This document shows, in pieces, positions 55,270 to 63,461 of a stretch of 64,000 bases of DNA. A model generated the notes under the pieces. The model was not told the origin of the DNA. It saw only the letters and a list, made by a program, of their open reading frames with translations, and did not search any database. This stretch comes from Klebsiella spallanzanii (lineage in GTDB: Bacteria > Pseudomonadota > Gammaproteobacteria > Enterobacterales > Enterobacteriaceae), in assembly GCF_902158555.1 (NCBI RefSeq), contig NZ_CABGGS010000009.1:1-64000 (forward strand), given 5' to 3'. Made by a program: the position numbers and the translations under genes. How positions within the stretch are numbered: position 1 is the stretch's first letter; every line of letters starts with the position of its first letter.

Positions 55270-56331
55270 TTATGCTTTTACAATCACGCCGATCGCTATG
55301 GCCCGATCGAGGAAACGAAACAGCAGCTGCAGCTGCGTGCCGTTCTTCTCTTCAAAAGCATTTGCGTCGGCATGCAGCTCGTCGTGACACTCTCTGCACA
55401 GAGGAATCACGAAGAGATCGTGGGCTTTGGTTGCGGTACCGCCCATGCCATGCCCGATAACATGATGCGGATCATCGGCGGGTCGGCGACAACATTCACA
55501 TGGCTGACGTTTAACCCAGTCGGTGTAGGTCCTGTTAACCCAGCGGCGGCGCTTAGGTTTCAACATAAAGGATTCAGGTGATTCCGGGTCAACGGCCAGC
55601 GCCAACACCTTCGGCAGCTTCGGTAACGCCTGCACGTTTTCGCTGGACCAGCATTTCTGTATTAATCCTGCTGTTGGCAACCTCTCCTGCAGAATGCTGG
55701 TGGCTGGTACTGAAGGAACAATGTCGCTTTCTTTATATACAGATTGAAACGGCTCAGCAGGAAGGCGCAGGCCACGCTGCGCCATTGTCTCTGTGATGGC
55801 GTCTGCTGCACCGGCATATACAGCCCACCAGCATAGCTCCGCCAGCGATAGTTCTCGCTCCCGGCCCAGTTGCAGATTCTGCAGGGCAGTATCGATTATC
55901 CAGTTGATAACGTTTCGGCGCGCCAGCTCACTGAGTGTGTCGGTGGTCTGCTCACGAAGGAGGTTTTCACAATGCCAGCAGAGCATCATAGCGCCAGGTG
56001 GATGGCGCATGCTTACATGCTCATTATGATGATATTCAGAATGCGGATACTGGCATTCCCGGGTGTTCTGCCGGAGCCAATACTCAAGTCCCTGCAGACC
56101 GCCAGCGGCATTGATGACCTTCTCGCTGGTGAAAAAAGCTTCCAGTGCCTTATCTTCAGCCAACGGCTGGCGCGCGTCAGGGATTCGGCCGGTAGCCAGC
56201 CCTGCCATGCTTTTTGGCTCAGACTCTACCAGCACCCTACCGCTGCGGAAAAGACGCATCAGCTCCTTTCCTGGCTTAAGCAGTACCACACCAAGACGCG
56301 GCACAACTTCAGGAGTAAGCAGAGCTCTCAT
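55270..56331 (-). CDS. DUF968 family protein with HNH-like C-terminus
   Basis: The 353-residue product has the DUF968 layout found before Q in many lambdoid phages. The C-terminus carries a Cys-rich HNH-like site: CECCRR, then DDPHHVIGHGMGG, then LCRECHDELH. Related proteins (the Ref/RusA-region nucleases) act with RecA or in recombination. Its ATG overlaps the stop of the cytosine methyltransferase (ATGA). Confidence 0.82.
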   Translation of the reverse strand: MRALLTPEVVPRLGVVLLKPGKELMRLFRSGRVLVESEPKSMAGLATGRIPDARQPLAEDKALEAFFTSEKVINAAGGLQGLEYWLRQNTRECQYPHSEYHHNEHVSMRHPPGAMMLCWHCENLLREQTTDTLSELARRNVINWIIDTALQNLQLGRERELSLAELCWWAVYAGAADAITETMAQRGLRLPAEPFQSVYKESDIVPSVPATSILQERLPTAGLIQKCWSSENVQALPKLPKVLALAVDPESPESFMLKPKRRRWVNRTYTDWVKRQPCECCRRPADDPHHVIGHGMGGTATKAHDLFVIPLCRECHDELHADANAFEEKNGTQLQLLFRFLDRAIAIGVIVKA

Positions 56332-58175
56332 GCAACCTCCCGCTGAACGCCGCACATTTCAGGGAGATTTGCTCTCACAAGTGCCTCTGCGAATGGCGGT
56401 GGGACGGCATTGCCGCATCTGGCAACTTGTTTCTCTTTTGAGTACTTCTTGCCACGGTAATCCCGATCGATGATGTACCAATCCGGGAAACCTTGCGCGC
56501 GGTATAATTCATGAGGCTGAAGCATGCGCATGCCAATATCGACAATGCGGTAAACAATCCCCTTTATCGTCACCAGCTCACTGATGCCAAATGAATTCAG
56601 GAACTCTTTAACCTGATCCGCCCGACGCTCGTCGTAATCATTAGAAGCCAGCAGCGCGCGGACTTCTCCAACATGCTGGCCTCCTGCGGTGATTGTCGGT
56701 GTAGGTTCATCGGTGCGCTGGCCATCGCGGCAGGTACCACGCAACTTTATCAGGTGAGAGGTTATCAAGGCATGATGATCGACGGTGGTGACTGAGTGCG
56801 CCGGTTCATCCAGTCCAACACCCGGCCCTGTATAGTTCCCGCCGTAGTGCTTCGCAAGAAATGCTGCAGTTACAGCAAACTTGTTTCCACCAGCAGTAAC
56901 TGTACCCAAAGGTTTACCGAGATTGAGAACCCGAGGTGATTGCCCTACACGTTCGCCATATCCCATCTGAATAAGCGTTGCCGCGACGAACTGTGACTTG
57001 CCACCACCACCAGCGGTAATCGTCGCGCTAGGTTCATCCGCCCGGTGCCCGATACTTGCGCCGAACTGACGCGCAATAACCGGAGCAACCACGCATGCCC
57101 TAGATTGCTTGAGGATTGTATGTGTTGGTTTATCGATAGGACGCGGTTTCGCCTGGTACTGGCTGCCACCATTTCCAGCTATAAACGGCACCAACGTCGG
57201 GACGGCGATCGCATAGCCAAGTTTTTTTGTTATGGTCTGAATCGGGGCATCTAACTCTTGACCACGAAAACAATCATATTTGCCGCTTGGAGAAGTGTGG
57301 TTACATTTCACAATAAATGGTTCAGCGCTATCGACTACAAATCGCTGGATGCCTCGCGCTATCCGCTTCAATGTGTTATCAGCCAGCGGCTTTTTACGGT
57401 CGAATATCGATGGCGCAGGAATAGACCAGTCAATGCATTCAGCAGCTGTTCGCCATGGAGCCAGTCTGCCAGCTTTAACCGCCGCAGATTTTGGATCTCC
57501 ATGCGTCGCTTCAGGCCAGACAATGGGCTGATCATCACAACGCATCAACATGAAGAATCTTTTACGTATCGTCGGCGCACCATAATCACTCGCACGCAGT
57601 TCACGATATTCGACCTTATAACCCAATCCGGCAATCAGGCGTTTGGCATCTTTGCTATTCGGCGATATACCAAGGAAATCGCAGCATTCGTAAAGCGCTG
57701 GGTGATCCGCAGGTATTCCAGTGGAAAGCATTCCAACAAATGCCCGGAAGGTTTCACCCGAACGCTCAGGGTCGGGACGCATTTCACAGGAAAGTAATGG
57801 CCCCCACGTTTTAAACTCTTCTACATTTTCGAGAGCCATAACACGGGGGCGAACATCCAATCCCCAGCGGACAGATACCCAAGCCAAACCACGAATTTCA
57901 CGCTTGACGGGCTTACTGCCGCGCGCTTTTGAATAGTGGGTACAGTCAGGACTAAACCATGCAAACCCGACAGCTTTTCCACCAGTCGCAGCTACGGGAT
58001 CAACGTCAAAAACGTTTTCGCAATAATGAAGCGTATCCGGGTGGTTAGTTCGGTGCATGGCTACAGCGTTTTCATCATGATTAATAGCAATATCAACGCT
58101 ACGACCAATAGCCATTTCAATCCCGGTTGATGCCCCACCGCCGCCGGCAAAGTTATCTACAATGAGCTCACGCAT
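56328..58175 (-). CDS. DNA (cytosine-5) methyltransferase
   Basis: The 615-residue product has C5-methyltransferase motif I (NFAGGGGAS, 8-16), motif IV with catalytic Cys78 (SPDCTHYSK; PDC replaces the usual PC), motif VI (LENVEEF), and C-terminal motif X (RCGNAVPPPFAEAL). The target-recognition region is unusual: about six degenerate copies of a D/K-E/K-P-x-x-T-I-T-A-G-G unit. It is long for the family (usual 330-450). It overlaps the adenine methyltransferase by 8 bp. Confidence 0.9.
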   Translation of the reverse strand: MRELIVDNFAGGGGASTGIEMAIGRSVDIAINHDENAVAMHRTNHPDTLHYCENVFDVDPVAATGGKAVGFAWFSPDCTHYSKARGSKPVKREIRGLAWVSVRWGLDVRPRVMALENVEEFKTWGPLLSCEMRPDPERSGETFRAFVGMLSTGIPADHPALYECCDFLGISPNSKDAKRLIAGLGYKVEYRELRASDYGAPTIRKRFFMLMRCDDQPIVWPEATHGDPKSAAVKAGRLAPWRTAAECIDWSIPAPSIFDRKKPLADNTLKRIARGIQRFVVDSAEPFIVKCNHTSPSGKYDCFRGQELDAPIQTITKKLGYAIAVPTLVPFIAGNGGSQYQAKPRPIDKPTHTILKQSRACVVAPVIARQFGASIGHRADEPSATITAGGGGKSQFVAATLIQMGYGERVGQSPRVLNLGKPLGTVTAGGNKFAVTAAFLAKHYGGNYTGPGVGLDEPAHSVTTVDHHALITSHLIKLRGTCRDGQRTDEPTPTITAGGQHVGEVRALLASNDYDERRADQVKEFLNSFGISELVTIKGIVYRIVDIGMRMLQPHELYRAQGFPDWYIIDRDYRGKKYSKEKQVARCGNAVPPPFAEALVRANLPEMCGVQREVA

Positions 58176-59061
58176 GGCTACCCCTCTGCATACTTTCTAT
58201 CAGTCCACCAGCAACGGTAATGATTTCGCTGGTGGGCATACGCTCCAGCCAAAGCTGGTTAATGTGAGCCTTTAGCTTATTCTGCTGAGACATATCCAAA
58301 GCCTCAGAGCCTTCAACCTGTTTAAATACCAACCCTACCTCCAGTGGCCAGATGCGTGATTCAGTCTCCGGCAATTCCGTCTGCGCAGCCGGTGTTACGA
58401 CCTCGTCAGTTGCAGCAACTACCTGTGAAGGACTATTGCCAATAGCAAAACGAGCCAGCGTCATAAATGACAGACCCTTTGCTTCCAGATCTGTACGGTG
58501 GATATAGCTGAAACGCTCGCCGCGCCAGGACTTATCAAATACAACAATGGCACCAGCGAAAAATGCGCTGGTGGGCTTTTGCTTATCATTAGCTGGAACA
58601 AACCACGTAGGCAGATCGAAACCGATCCTCCCGCGAATAAAGACGATGTGATCGGCATCTTCCGGCCACCAGGTTTCACTAGGTGCTGCCTTGAGCAGGA
58701 AGACATAGCGCCCGCCTTTCTCACGCTGTGCAGCAGCGTAATTCATGATGTGGGTCATGCCAGTGACCGCCTGCTTTTCGTGGTACTGAGAGCGGCTATA
58801 AGGCGGGTTTCCAAATGCAGCACCACCGATTGAGTCCAGCATTTCCGACCAGTCTTGTGTAAGCGCGTTATCCTCTGCTGTGTACCAGACAGGGCATTTT
58901 GCATTGCTGTCATCAGCGAACAGGTCCAGCATCAACGGACCAAACATCGCGTTGATACCCCAAAATAACGGGTCAGGTGTTCGCCACTGATCACCAACTT
59001 CTTTTAAGTAATGGGACGGTGCCACGCGCATTGCTTCCAGCGATTCACAATATGCATTCAT
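58168..59061 (-). CDS. Phage N6-adenine DNA methyltransferase (Dam-like, PF05869 type)
   Basis: The 297-residue product contains DQWRTPDPLFWGI, LDLFADDSNAKC, and the catalytic NPPYSR (85-90), the pattern of phage Dam-like enzymes. It may protect phage DNA from host restriction or alter gene control. The ATG at 59061 overlaps the upstream stop; a GTG one codon earlier is possible. The C-terminal ~70 residues are variable. Confidence 0.88.
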   Translation of the reverse strand: MNAYCESLEAMRVAPSHYLKEVGDQWRTPDPLFWGINAMFGPLMLDLFADDSNAKCPVWYTAEDNALTQDWSEMLDSIGGAAFGNPPYSRSQYHEKQAVTGMTHIMNYAAAQREKGGRYVFLLKAAPSETWWPEDADHIVFIRGRIGFDLPTWFVPANDKQKPTSAFFAGAIVVFDKSWRGERFSYIHRTDLEAKGLSFMTLARFAIGNSPSQVVAATDEVVTPAAQTELPETESRIWPLEVGLVFKQVEGSEALDMSQQNKLKAHINQLWLERMPTSEIITVAGGLIESMQRGSHA

Positions 59062-59318
59062 CACGCCAGTACCTCCTGCACTACTTTCTCGACATGCGAC
59101 ACTCGGCCTTCCAGATCTGCAACACTATCAACAAGCTCATCAACTGCCAGCTGTGCACGATGTTTGGCTTGCATCAGTTCACGCAACGCCGGTACCAGTG
59201 CTTTTTTAAGCGCGTCCTTTGTTGCCCCCGTCTTTTCCAACTGTTCGGCACGTTTGAGCATGTCTCCGGCCTGGCGGCGCAGTTGTTCCGGGGTTGGTGA
59301 TATAACCTGCGATTTCAT
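59061..59318 (-). CDS. Small coiled-coil protein
   Basis: The 85-residue product is nearly all alpha helix, with heptads in QLRRQAGDMLKRAEQLEKTG and AVDELVDSVADLEGRVSHVE. It overlaps the initiator by 4 bp and the adenine methyltransferase by 1-3 bp. No family is recognised. Position between replication and methylation genes does not fix a role. Confidence 0.7.
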   Translation of the reverse strand: MKSQVISPTPEQLRRQAGDMLKRAEQLEKTGATKDALKKALVPALRELMQAKHRAQLAVDELVDSVADLEGRVSHVEKVVQEVLA

Positions 59319-60196
59319 GAGCGGAATCCTTTTGGCACAGTGTATTTGACGTCTGAATAGCTCGATTTAAACGCCAGATCTTCTCCCCCGATTTTGGTCC
59401 ATTTGCCATCAACACATTTCGGGCGACCAGCGGCTGCCCACTTGGTTGCAGACTGGAGATACCCAGGGAATTTGGATGGAAGAAAGAGCGTGGTCGGTCG
59501 TAGGTATTCAGACATTTTTATATCTTTTCCCCACTTCTCGGAGCTGTAATCGACCACCAGCGCCAGTTCATCAGGTGTAAATCCTTCGCGCAGCCTGCCC
59601 CGGATGTGTTCCAGAGAAGTTTTGCATACCTGAAAACGTGAACCGGTTGTGAGATTCAGGTGTGAAAGGGCCTGCTTGGCAAGATCGGTGATAACAACTT
59701 CCGGGTCGGGTTCCTCAGGAACCTGACAAGAGGGTTTAGATCCTACTGATGGATCTGTATTTGAATTTACTGACGGATCGTGTCCAGATTTTGGACCCTG
59801 AGAACCCTGATTTTTCAGCTCTTTCGGACGTTCAGTTTCTGGATGTCCAGATTCCGAAGGTTCAGATTCTGAACGTCCAGATTTTGGACCCTCATAATGT
59901 TCATTTGCAGCCTGCCGCAGCTTTACCACATTAAGGGTGTAGAGGTTGCTGGTGCTACGCTGACCAAGACGGCGCTCTTTTTTAGCCAGCCAGCCATCTT
60001 TAACCAACTCACCGATTAAAGTGATAACAGTGCTGCGCCCGGCACCGAGCTGGCGCGCGATTGTCGCCACGCTTGGATATGCGATCCCCTCGTCGCTGGC
60101 GTAATCAGCCAGGCGAAGCATGATGAGTAACTTATTGCCTTTGATGCCTGCCGCTGCGCAACCATCCCAGACATATGCGGATAATTTAACGCTCAC
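59315..60196 (-). CDS. Replication initiator (O-like) with internal iterons
   Basis: The 293-residue product has an N-terminal winged helix (AYPSVATIARQLGAGRSTVI), a low-complexity linker (about 105-170), and a C-terminal conserved phage domain (FQVCKTSLEHIRGRLREG). GTG at 60196 is chosen with AGAGGA 7 bp upstream; the longer frame to 60253 lies in the previous gene. The linker DNA holds 15-bp tandem repeats, so the gene contains its own origin, as lambda O does. No gpP or DnaC/DnaB-like gene follows, so helicase loading must rely on the host or on this protein. Confidence 0.85.
   Translation of the reverse strand: MSVKLSAYVWDGCAAAGIKGNKLLIMLRLADYASDEGIAYPSVATIARQLGAGRSTVITLIGELVKDGWLAKKERRLGQRSTSNLYTLNVVKLRQAANEHYEGPKSGRSESEPSESGHPETERPKELKNQGSQGPKSGHDPSVNSNTDPSVGSKPSCQVPEEPDPEVVITDLAKQALSHLNLTTGSRFQVCKTSLEHIRGRLREGFTPDELALVVDYSSEKWGKDIKMSEYLRPTTLFLPSKFPGYLQSATKWAAAGRPKCVDGKWTKIGGEDLAFKSSYSDVKYTVPKGFRS
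59782..59889. other. Putative phage replication origin (15-bp iterons)
   Basis: Four 15-bp units lie end to end at 59830, 59845, 59860 and 59875, with a fifth at 59782. The consensus is GTCCAGATTTTGGAC, itself near-palindromic; the copies at 59782 and 59875 are identical. They are in frame and encode the linker of the initiator. Lambda ori has the same plan of tandem iterons inside O. Confidence 0.72.
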
Positions 60197-60372
60197 TTGC
60201 CTATCCTCTTGAATCTGGACCGAAAGATAATCTTCGGGGCAGCACATTCCCACTCATAGCCTGGGCGACGGTAGATCACGCGCTGGCGATCATCGTCATA
60301 ACCAATGACATGCACGACGATGCCATGCTGATCACGGTAGTATTGGTTTAGGGGCCGGATATTTTCTTCCAC
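60193..60372 (-). CDS. DUF4222 family small phage protein
   Basis: A 59-codon gene lies between the Rha-type gene and the initiator. It starts at GTG with GGGAGG 5 bp upstream and overlaps the initiator start (GTGA). The product has the DUF4222 signature: QYYRDQHGIVVHVIGYDDD, RVIYRRPGYEWEC, and a basic end. Function of the family is unknown; it is common in lambdoid early operons. Confidence 0.82.
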   Translation of the reverse strand: MEENIRPLNQYYRDQHGIVVHVIGYDDDRQRVIYRRPGYEWECAAPKIIFRSRFKRIGK

Positions 60373-60373
60373 A

Positions 60374-61093
60374 TCAGCCTCCCATCAGCTCAGAGGCGTA
60401 GCGCTGTGCAATCCACTGGACGCCGCGGGGCGTAACCCGGGTTTGGGTATAGGCATGACCAAAATCTGAAGTGCCAGTTTTGACGGTAAACAAACCTTCG
60501 CGCTGGCGCAGGGCATGAGGGAGCAAATTGCCGGACTGACGAAAAAGTACCTTGTCACGCAATAGCGTGTCGATCATGGCCTTTTCCGGCATGTTCAGGA
60601 TTTTCGCTGTTTCACGCAGGCTTTTGGCTCCCCCGGCTTCAACGTATTGATTGACGAACGCGACTTTCGGAGCATCCTGTTGGACCTTGTGAGACAGGCG
60701 CGCATTCTGCTCAGCCATATCGGCAGCCAGACGAAGCGCCTCCGGCAGCGTTTGTGGGATAGCATTAGCGCTATCTTCCAACTCACGCAGGCGACGGATA
60801 ATCTTCATGCGAAGTACCGCGCTGTAACCAGTGATCAGGCATTCGGTATGCTCACGATCGAGGCGATACTCGCGGTACTTCTGGCCGTTCTGGGGGTGTG
60901 TCCAAAGTTGGATATACCCCTCAGGGCTCTCTCCTAACTGTTTCAGCATCGCCTCAATATCCCGACAAACATGCCCATGTTGCTTTTCAGTCAGCTCAGC
61001 AATCTCACGGCTGCTCATGGTTACGCTGCCAACGCTAAAGGCAGGGACAGAAACAGCGGATGAAACCGGGAGATTATTTATCCATTGCGCCAT
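60374..61093 (-). CDS. Rha-family regulator with KilAC-type antirepressor domain
   Basis: The 239-residue product has an N-terminal Rha domain ([20 protein letters not shown], then [15 protein letters not shown]) and a C-terminal phage antirepressor KilAC domain ([20 protein letters not shown]). Rha interferes with growth of phage in some IHF-deficient hosts; KilAC domains act in antirepression. The ATG at 61093 has GAGG 8 bp upstream. Confidence 0.85.
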   Translation of the reverse strand: MAQWINNLPVSSAVSVPAFSVGSVTMSSREIAELTEKQHGHVCRDIEAMLKQLGESPEGYIQLWTHPQNGQKYREYRLDREHTECLITGYSAVLRMKIIRRLRELEDSANAIPQTLPEALRLAADMAEQNARLSHKVQQDAPKVAFVNQYVEAGGAKSLRETAKILNMPEKAMIDTLLRDKVLFRQSGNLLPHALRQREGLFTVKTGTSDFGHAYTQTRVTPRGVQWIAQRYASELMGG

Positions 61094-61271
61094 TCTGCTT
61101 ACCTCCTCGTGAAATGAAGTCCCCCACAGCCCACTCTGTAAAACTGTGGTTAACCTGGGCCCATCCACCCGGTATTCTTACGGCATAGCAATACGCAATA
61201 ACGCCTTTACCACCGCGAACTGGTAACGCGCGAAGTTGCGATCGCTGATTATTTGCGGTTAAATTGCTCAT
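61074..61271 (-). CDS. Small conserved-looking phage protein
   Basis: The 65-residue product starts [20 protein letters not shown] with GGAG 8 bp upstream. It has [22 protein letters not shown], a short beta-rich core. It overlaps the CII-like gene by 4 bp and the Rha gene by 20 bp, so it fits the close packing of a real early gene. Function is unknown. Confidence 0.65.
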   Translation of the reverse strand: MSNLTANNQRSQLRALPVRGGKGVIAYCYAVRIPGGWAQVNHSFTEWAVGDFISRGGKQNGAMDK

Positions 61272-61825
61272 GCGGATTTCTCCATACACATTGATTTATT
61301 CGCCACGACGCCCGGAGCTGCACACTCGCGGGCGTCATTCTTTTCTGGCTGGCAAAAGACACGGAAAAGCAATGTCAAATGCTCCTGCCATTTCGCCATA
61401 ACCTGATAACTGTTCTCCTCGATTTGCTCGCGTTCGGCCTGGTCAATTACACCGTCAGCTGTAGCTTTACGGAGATACTGTGAGTGCTTGCCGATCCACT
61501 CGATAGACTCCATCAGGCGTTGGTTAATATCGGCGTTGTCCACATCCTCAATATCTGCGAGAGGAACGAAAACCCCGTTTGAATGACGCGCTATCGCATT
61601 GGCTATATGATTTGACCCACCAGCCCGCTGTAGGACCATTGCCCAGCCGAGTGGAAAAATCTGATCTCCATCGGCACGTAAGCGGTTAAACAATGCGTTT
61701 TCAGTAACACCCAGCCACTCAGCTGCTTCTACATAGCCTCCGTCCAAATCAGTGATCGTTTTTTTGATCGCAGCCACCAGCCAAGACGGCTGCTTATCAA
61801 CTTTCCATTCAGGCTCTATACCCAC
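61268..61825 (-). CDS. CII-like regulatory protein (YmfL / phage CP76 family)
   Basis: The 185-residue product has a helix-turn-helix in [20 protein letters not shown] and a helical C-terminus ([20 protein letters not shown]). Size and place after cro fit the CII/YmfL group, which activates lysogeny promoters. It starts at GTG with AAGGGG 6 bp upstream. It is the second gene of the PR operon. Confidence 0.82.
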   Translation of the reverse strand: MGIEPEWKVDKQPSWLVAAIKKTITDLDGGYVEAAEWLGVTENALFNRLRADGDQIFPLGWAMVLQRAGGSNHIANAIARHSNGVFVPLADIEDVDNADINQRLMESIEWIGKHSQYLRKATADGVIDQAEREQIEENSYQVMAKWQEHLTLLFRVFCQPEKNDARECAAPGVVANKSMCMEKSA

Positions 61826-61869
61826 GGCTTGCCCCTTACTTCTGTGGTTAACGCTGTTAAAACCAAATG

Positions 61870-62070
61870 TTATTGTTTGGAATAGATATCCGGTCGAAGA
61901 TCAAACTTGGTGATCGCACCGGATGTGTTTTTTTCCAATTTTTTTGCCAGATCAAATCCGGCTTTTTTGTAGCCGTTAAAAACTAAACGCAGATAACCGG
62001 GTGTAGAGCCAACGTTTGCAGCTAAATTGCTCTGTTGCTCTTTAGTTAATGAATCCCAAAACTCTTTCAT
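61870..62070 (-). CDS. Cro-like repressor (YdaS-like helix-turn-helix)
   Basis: The 66-residue product has a compact helix-turn-helix (QQSNLAANVGSTPGYLRLVF) of the Cro/YdaS group. It is the first gene rightward from PR and divergent from cI, the place of cro. The ATG at 62070 has AGGAGG 7 bp upstream. It should compete with CI for the operators between 62073 and 62141. Confidence 0.83.
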   Translation of the reverse strand: MKEFWDSLTKEQQSNLAANVGSTPGYLRLVFNGYKKAGFDLAKKLEKNTSGAITKFDLRPDIYSKQ

Positions 62071-62072
62071 AT

Positions 62073-62091
62073 ATGTACCTCCTGTGTACAT
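62073..62091. promoter_or_regulatory. Operator OR1-like
   Basis: ATGTAC-N7-GTACAT, a perfect 6-bp palindrome with 7-bp spacer, overlaps the PR -10 element. The same design recurs at 62878. Confidence 0.75.
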
Positions 62092-62117
62092 ATTACACGA
62101 AAGAAATGAACCTTCAA
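62090..62117 (-). promoter_or_regulatory. Early promoter PR
   Basis: On the minus strand TTGAAG (62112-62117) and TAATAT (62090-62095) are 16 bp apart and drive cro and the early operon. Confidence 0.75.
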
Positions 62118-62131
62118 GGTACTTGTACCTT
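62116..62131. promoter_or_regulatory. Central operator palindrome
   Basis: AAGGTACTTGTACCTT is a 7+7 palindrome around a TT centre. It overlaps the PR -35 and the start of the PRM -35, and shares the GTAC core with the other sites but with a shorter spacer. Confidence 0.55.
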
Positions 62132-62151
62132 TGAGGTACACACTGTTTAAT
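62123..62151 (+). promoter_or_regulatory. Repressor maintenance promoter PRM with OR3-like operator
   Basis: TTGTAC (62123-62128) and TTTAAT (62146-62151) are 17 bp apart, which places the start at about 62158, the A of the cI ATG. The cI mRNA would thus be leaderless, as in lambda. TTGTAC-N7-GTACAC (62123-62141) matches the operator at 10 of 12 positions and covers the -35. Confidence 0.65.
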
Positions 62152-62157
62152 TTCAAT

Positions 62158-62832
62158 ATGAAAACAATCCAGGAAATCAGGCGGTTAAACGCCAGAAAAT
62201 TGCGTGATGGTGTTGGCGGTAATATTTACTTCGCCAATATGATTGATCGCGAGCCGACTCAAACTAGTCGGTTCATGGGAGATGGCGCCACAAAGAACAT
62301 CGGCGATGCAATGGCAAGACACATTGAAAAGTGTTTTGACTTACCTACTGGGTGGTTAGATCAGGAACATCAAACCACTAATGTCGCTAAAAACCCCGAT
62401 GTCTCTGATACAAATAGAAATATCACCATGGTTCCAGTTATATCCTGGGTACAAGCAGGAGCATGGACCGAAGTTGGCTATGCTGAGGTTGATTTGAATA
62501 GCACTGAAAACTATCCATGCCCTGTTCCCTGTGGGCCGATGACTTATATTCTTCGTGTCATTGGCGACTCAATGATCGACGAATATAGGCCAGGTGATAT
62601 GATTTTTGTTGATCCCGAAGTTCCAGCAGTACATGGAGATGATGTAATCGCCTTAATGCACGATTCTGGCGAGACTACATTTAAACGTTTGATTGAAGAT
62701 GCAGGACAACGCTATCTAAAAGCACTGAACTCAAACTGGCCGGAACCTTACATCAAAATCAATGGTAATTGCTCTATAATTGGTACCGTAATTTTTTCCG
62801 GTAAACCAAGACGATACCGAACGAAAACATAA
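62158..62832 (+). CDS. CI-type phage repressor with S24 peptidase domain
   Basis: The 224-residue product has an N-terminal DNA-binding part (about 1-70) and a C-terminal LexA/S24 autoprotease domain: VIGDSMIDEYRPGDMIFVD with the catalytic Ser, and ETTFKRL with the catalytic Lys. RecA filaments would trigger its cleavage and induce the prophage. The Ala-Gly cleavage site is probably in WVQAGAW. The ATG at 62158 has no ribosome-binding site, which fits a leaderless transcript. Confidence 0.92.
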   Translation: MKTIQEIRRLNARKLRDGVGGNIYFANMIDREPTQTSRFMGDGATKNIGDAMARHIEKCFDLPTGWLDQEHQTTNVAKNPDVSDTNRNITMVPVISWVQAGAWTEVGYAEVDLNSTENYPCPVPCGPMTYILRVIGDSMIDEYRPGDMIFVDPEVPAVHGDDVIALMHDSGETTFKRLIEDAGQRYLKALNSNWPEPYIKINGNCSIIGTVIFSGKPRRYRTKT

Positions 62833-62842
62833 CAAAGACTAT

Positions 62843-62867
62843 TAAACCTGCTTCGGCGGGTTTTTTT
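62843..62867 (+). terminator. Terminator after cI
   Basis: AAACCTGC and GCGGGTTT pair around TTCG, followed by TTTTT. Confidence 0.75.
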
Positions 62868-62871
62868 ACAC

Positions 62872-62899
62872 TTGACAATGTACCCCATAGGTACATAAT
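62872..62899 (+). promoter_or_regulatory. Early promoter PL with operator OL
   Basis: TTGACA (62872-62877) and CATAAT (62894-62899) are 16 bp apart. Within them lies ATGTACCCCATAGGTACAT (62878-62896), the same ATGTAC-N7-GTACAT operator as at 62073, so CI shuts this promoter too. It drives the plus-strand operon that runs off the window. Confidence 0.82.
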
Positions 62900-62901
62900 G
62901 T

Positions 62902-63461
62902 ACCCGCCGGTGGCGTATGAATGACCGGATGATTCGCTGACAGATGTCTTCGGGAGGGGTAACAGAGAAGCGGTCTGATTAACCACAACTCGTAGTCAAA
63001 TTCCTATAGCTGGTGGCGATACCCAAGCCAGGAATACCGAAACCAGCAGGAGTGTTAAGGATAAGGGCTAATCACTCCCTTAGCACCCCGCCCGAAGATA
63101 TCTGAAGAACATGGCGAAAGCCGACAGCGTTGAAGGCGATTTTCTCGGTTTGCGCGCTAAACAATAGCGGGGGTGAAATCGGGGCGGAGAAGCAGAATCC
63201 GCGATGTCGGGACTTGATACTTCCGGCCATATCAATAAGCCGAATGATCGCGTAACGATCCTTTGCATCTGCCCCGGCGAGGTGGCGCCGCCGGACCGGG
63301 GTAGGTGAATCGTACACAACATGAAAGCGCATTCCATCTTCATCCGTCGTGGGGACTGGTTTGTAACTGAAGGAGTGCGTTTCCAGTTGTGAACGGCAAT
63401 ATTCACAACCGTTGTATGGCACATGCAGCGTTAGCAGCCCGGATGGTTCCCTTGAAGTTCC
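62902..63461. other. PL-side region without a confident gene
   Basis: No plus-strand frame with a ribosome-binding site is seen in 62902-63461. Minus-strand frames are open (one from an ATG at 63332, MRFHVVYDSPTPVRRRHLAG, 86 residues to 63072), but they lack good start signals and oppose the PL transcript. The region may hold leader RNA, nut sites or genes on the edge of recognition. Confidence 0.5.

Noticed and set aside
61870-62070. YdaS-type toxin or antitoxin gene
   Set aside because: It is the first PR gene, opposite cI and next to its operators, so a Cro role is simpler; no YdaT-like partner is adjacent.
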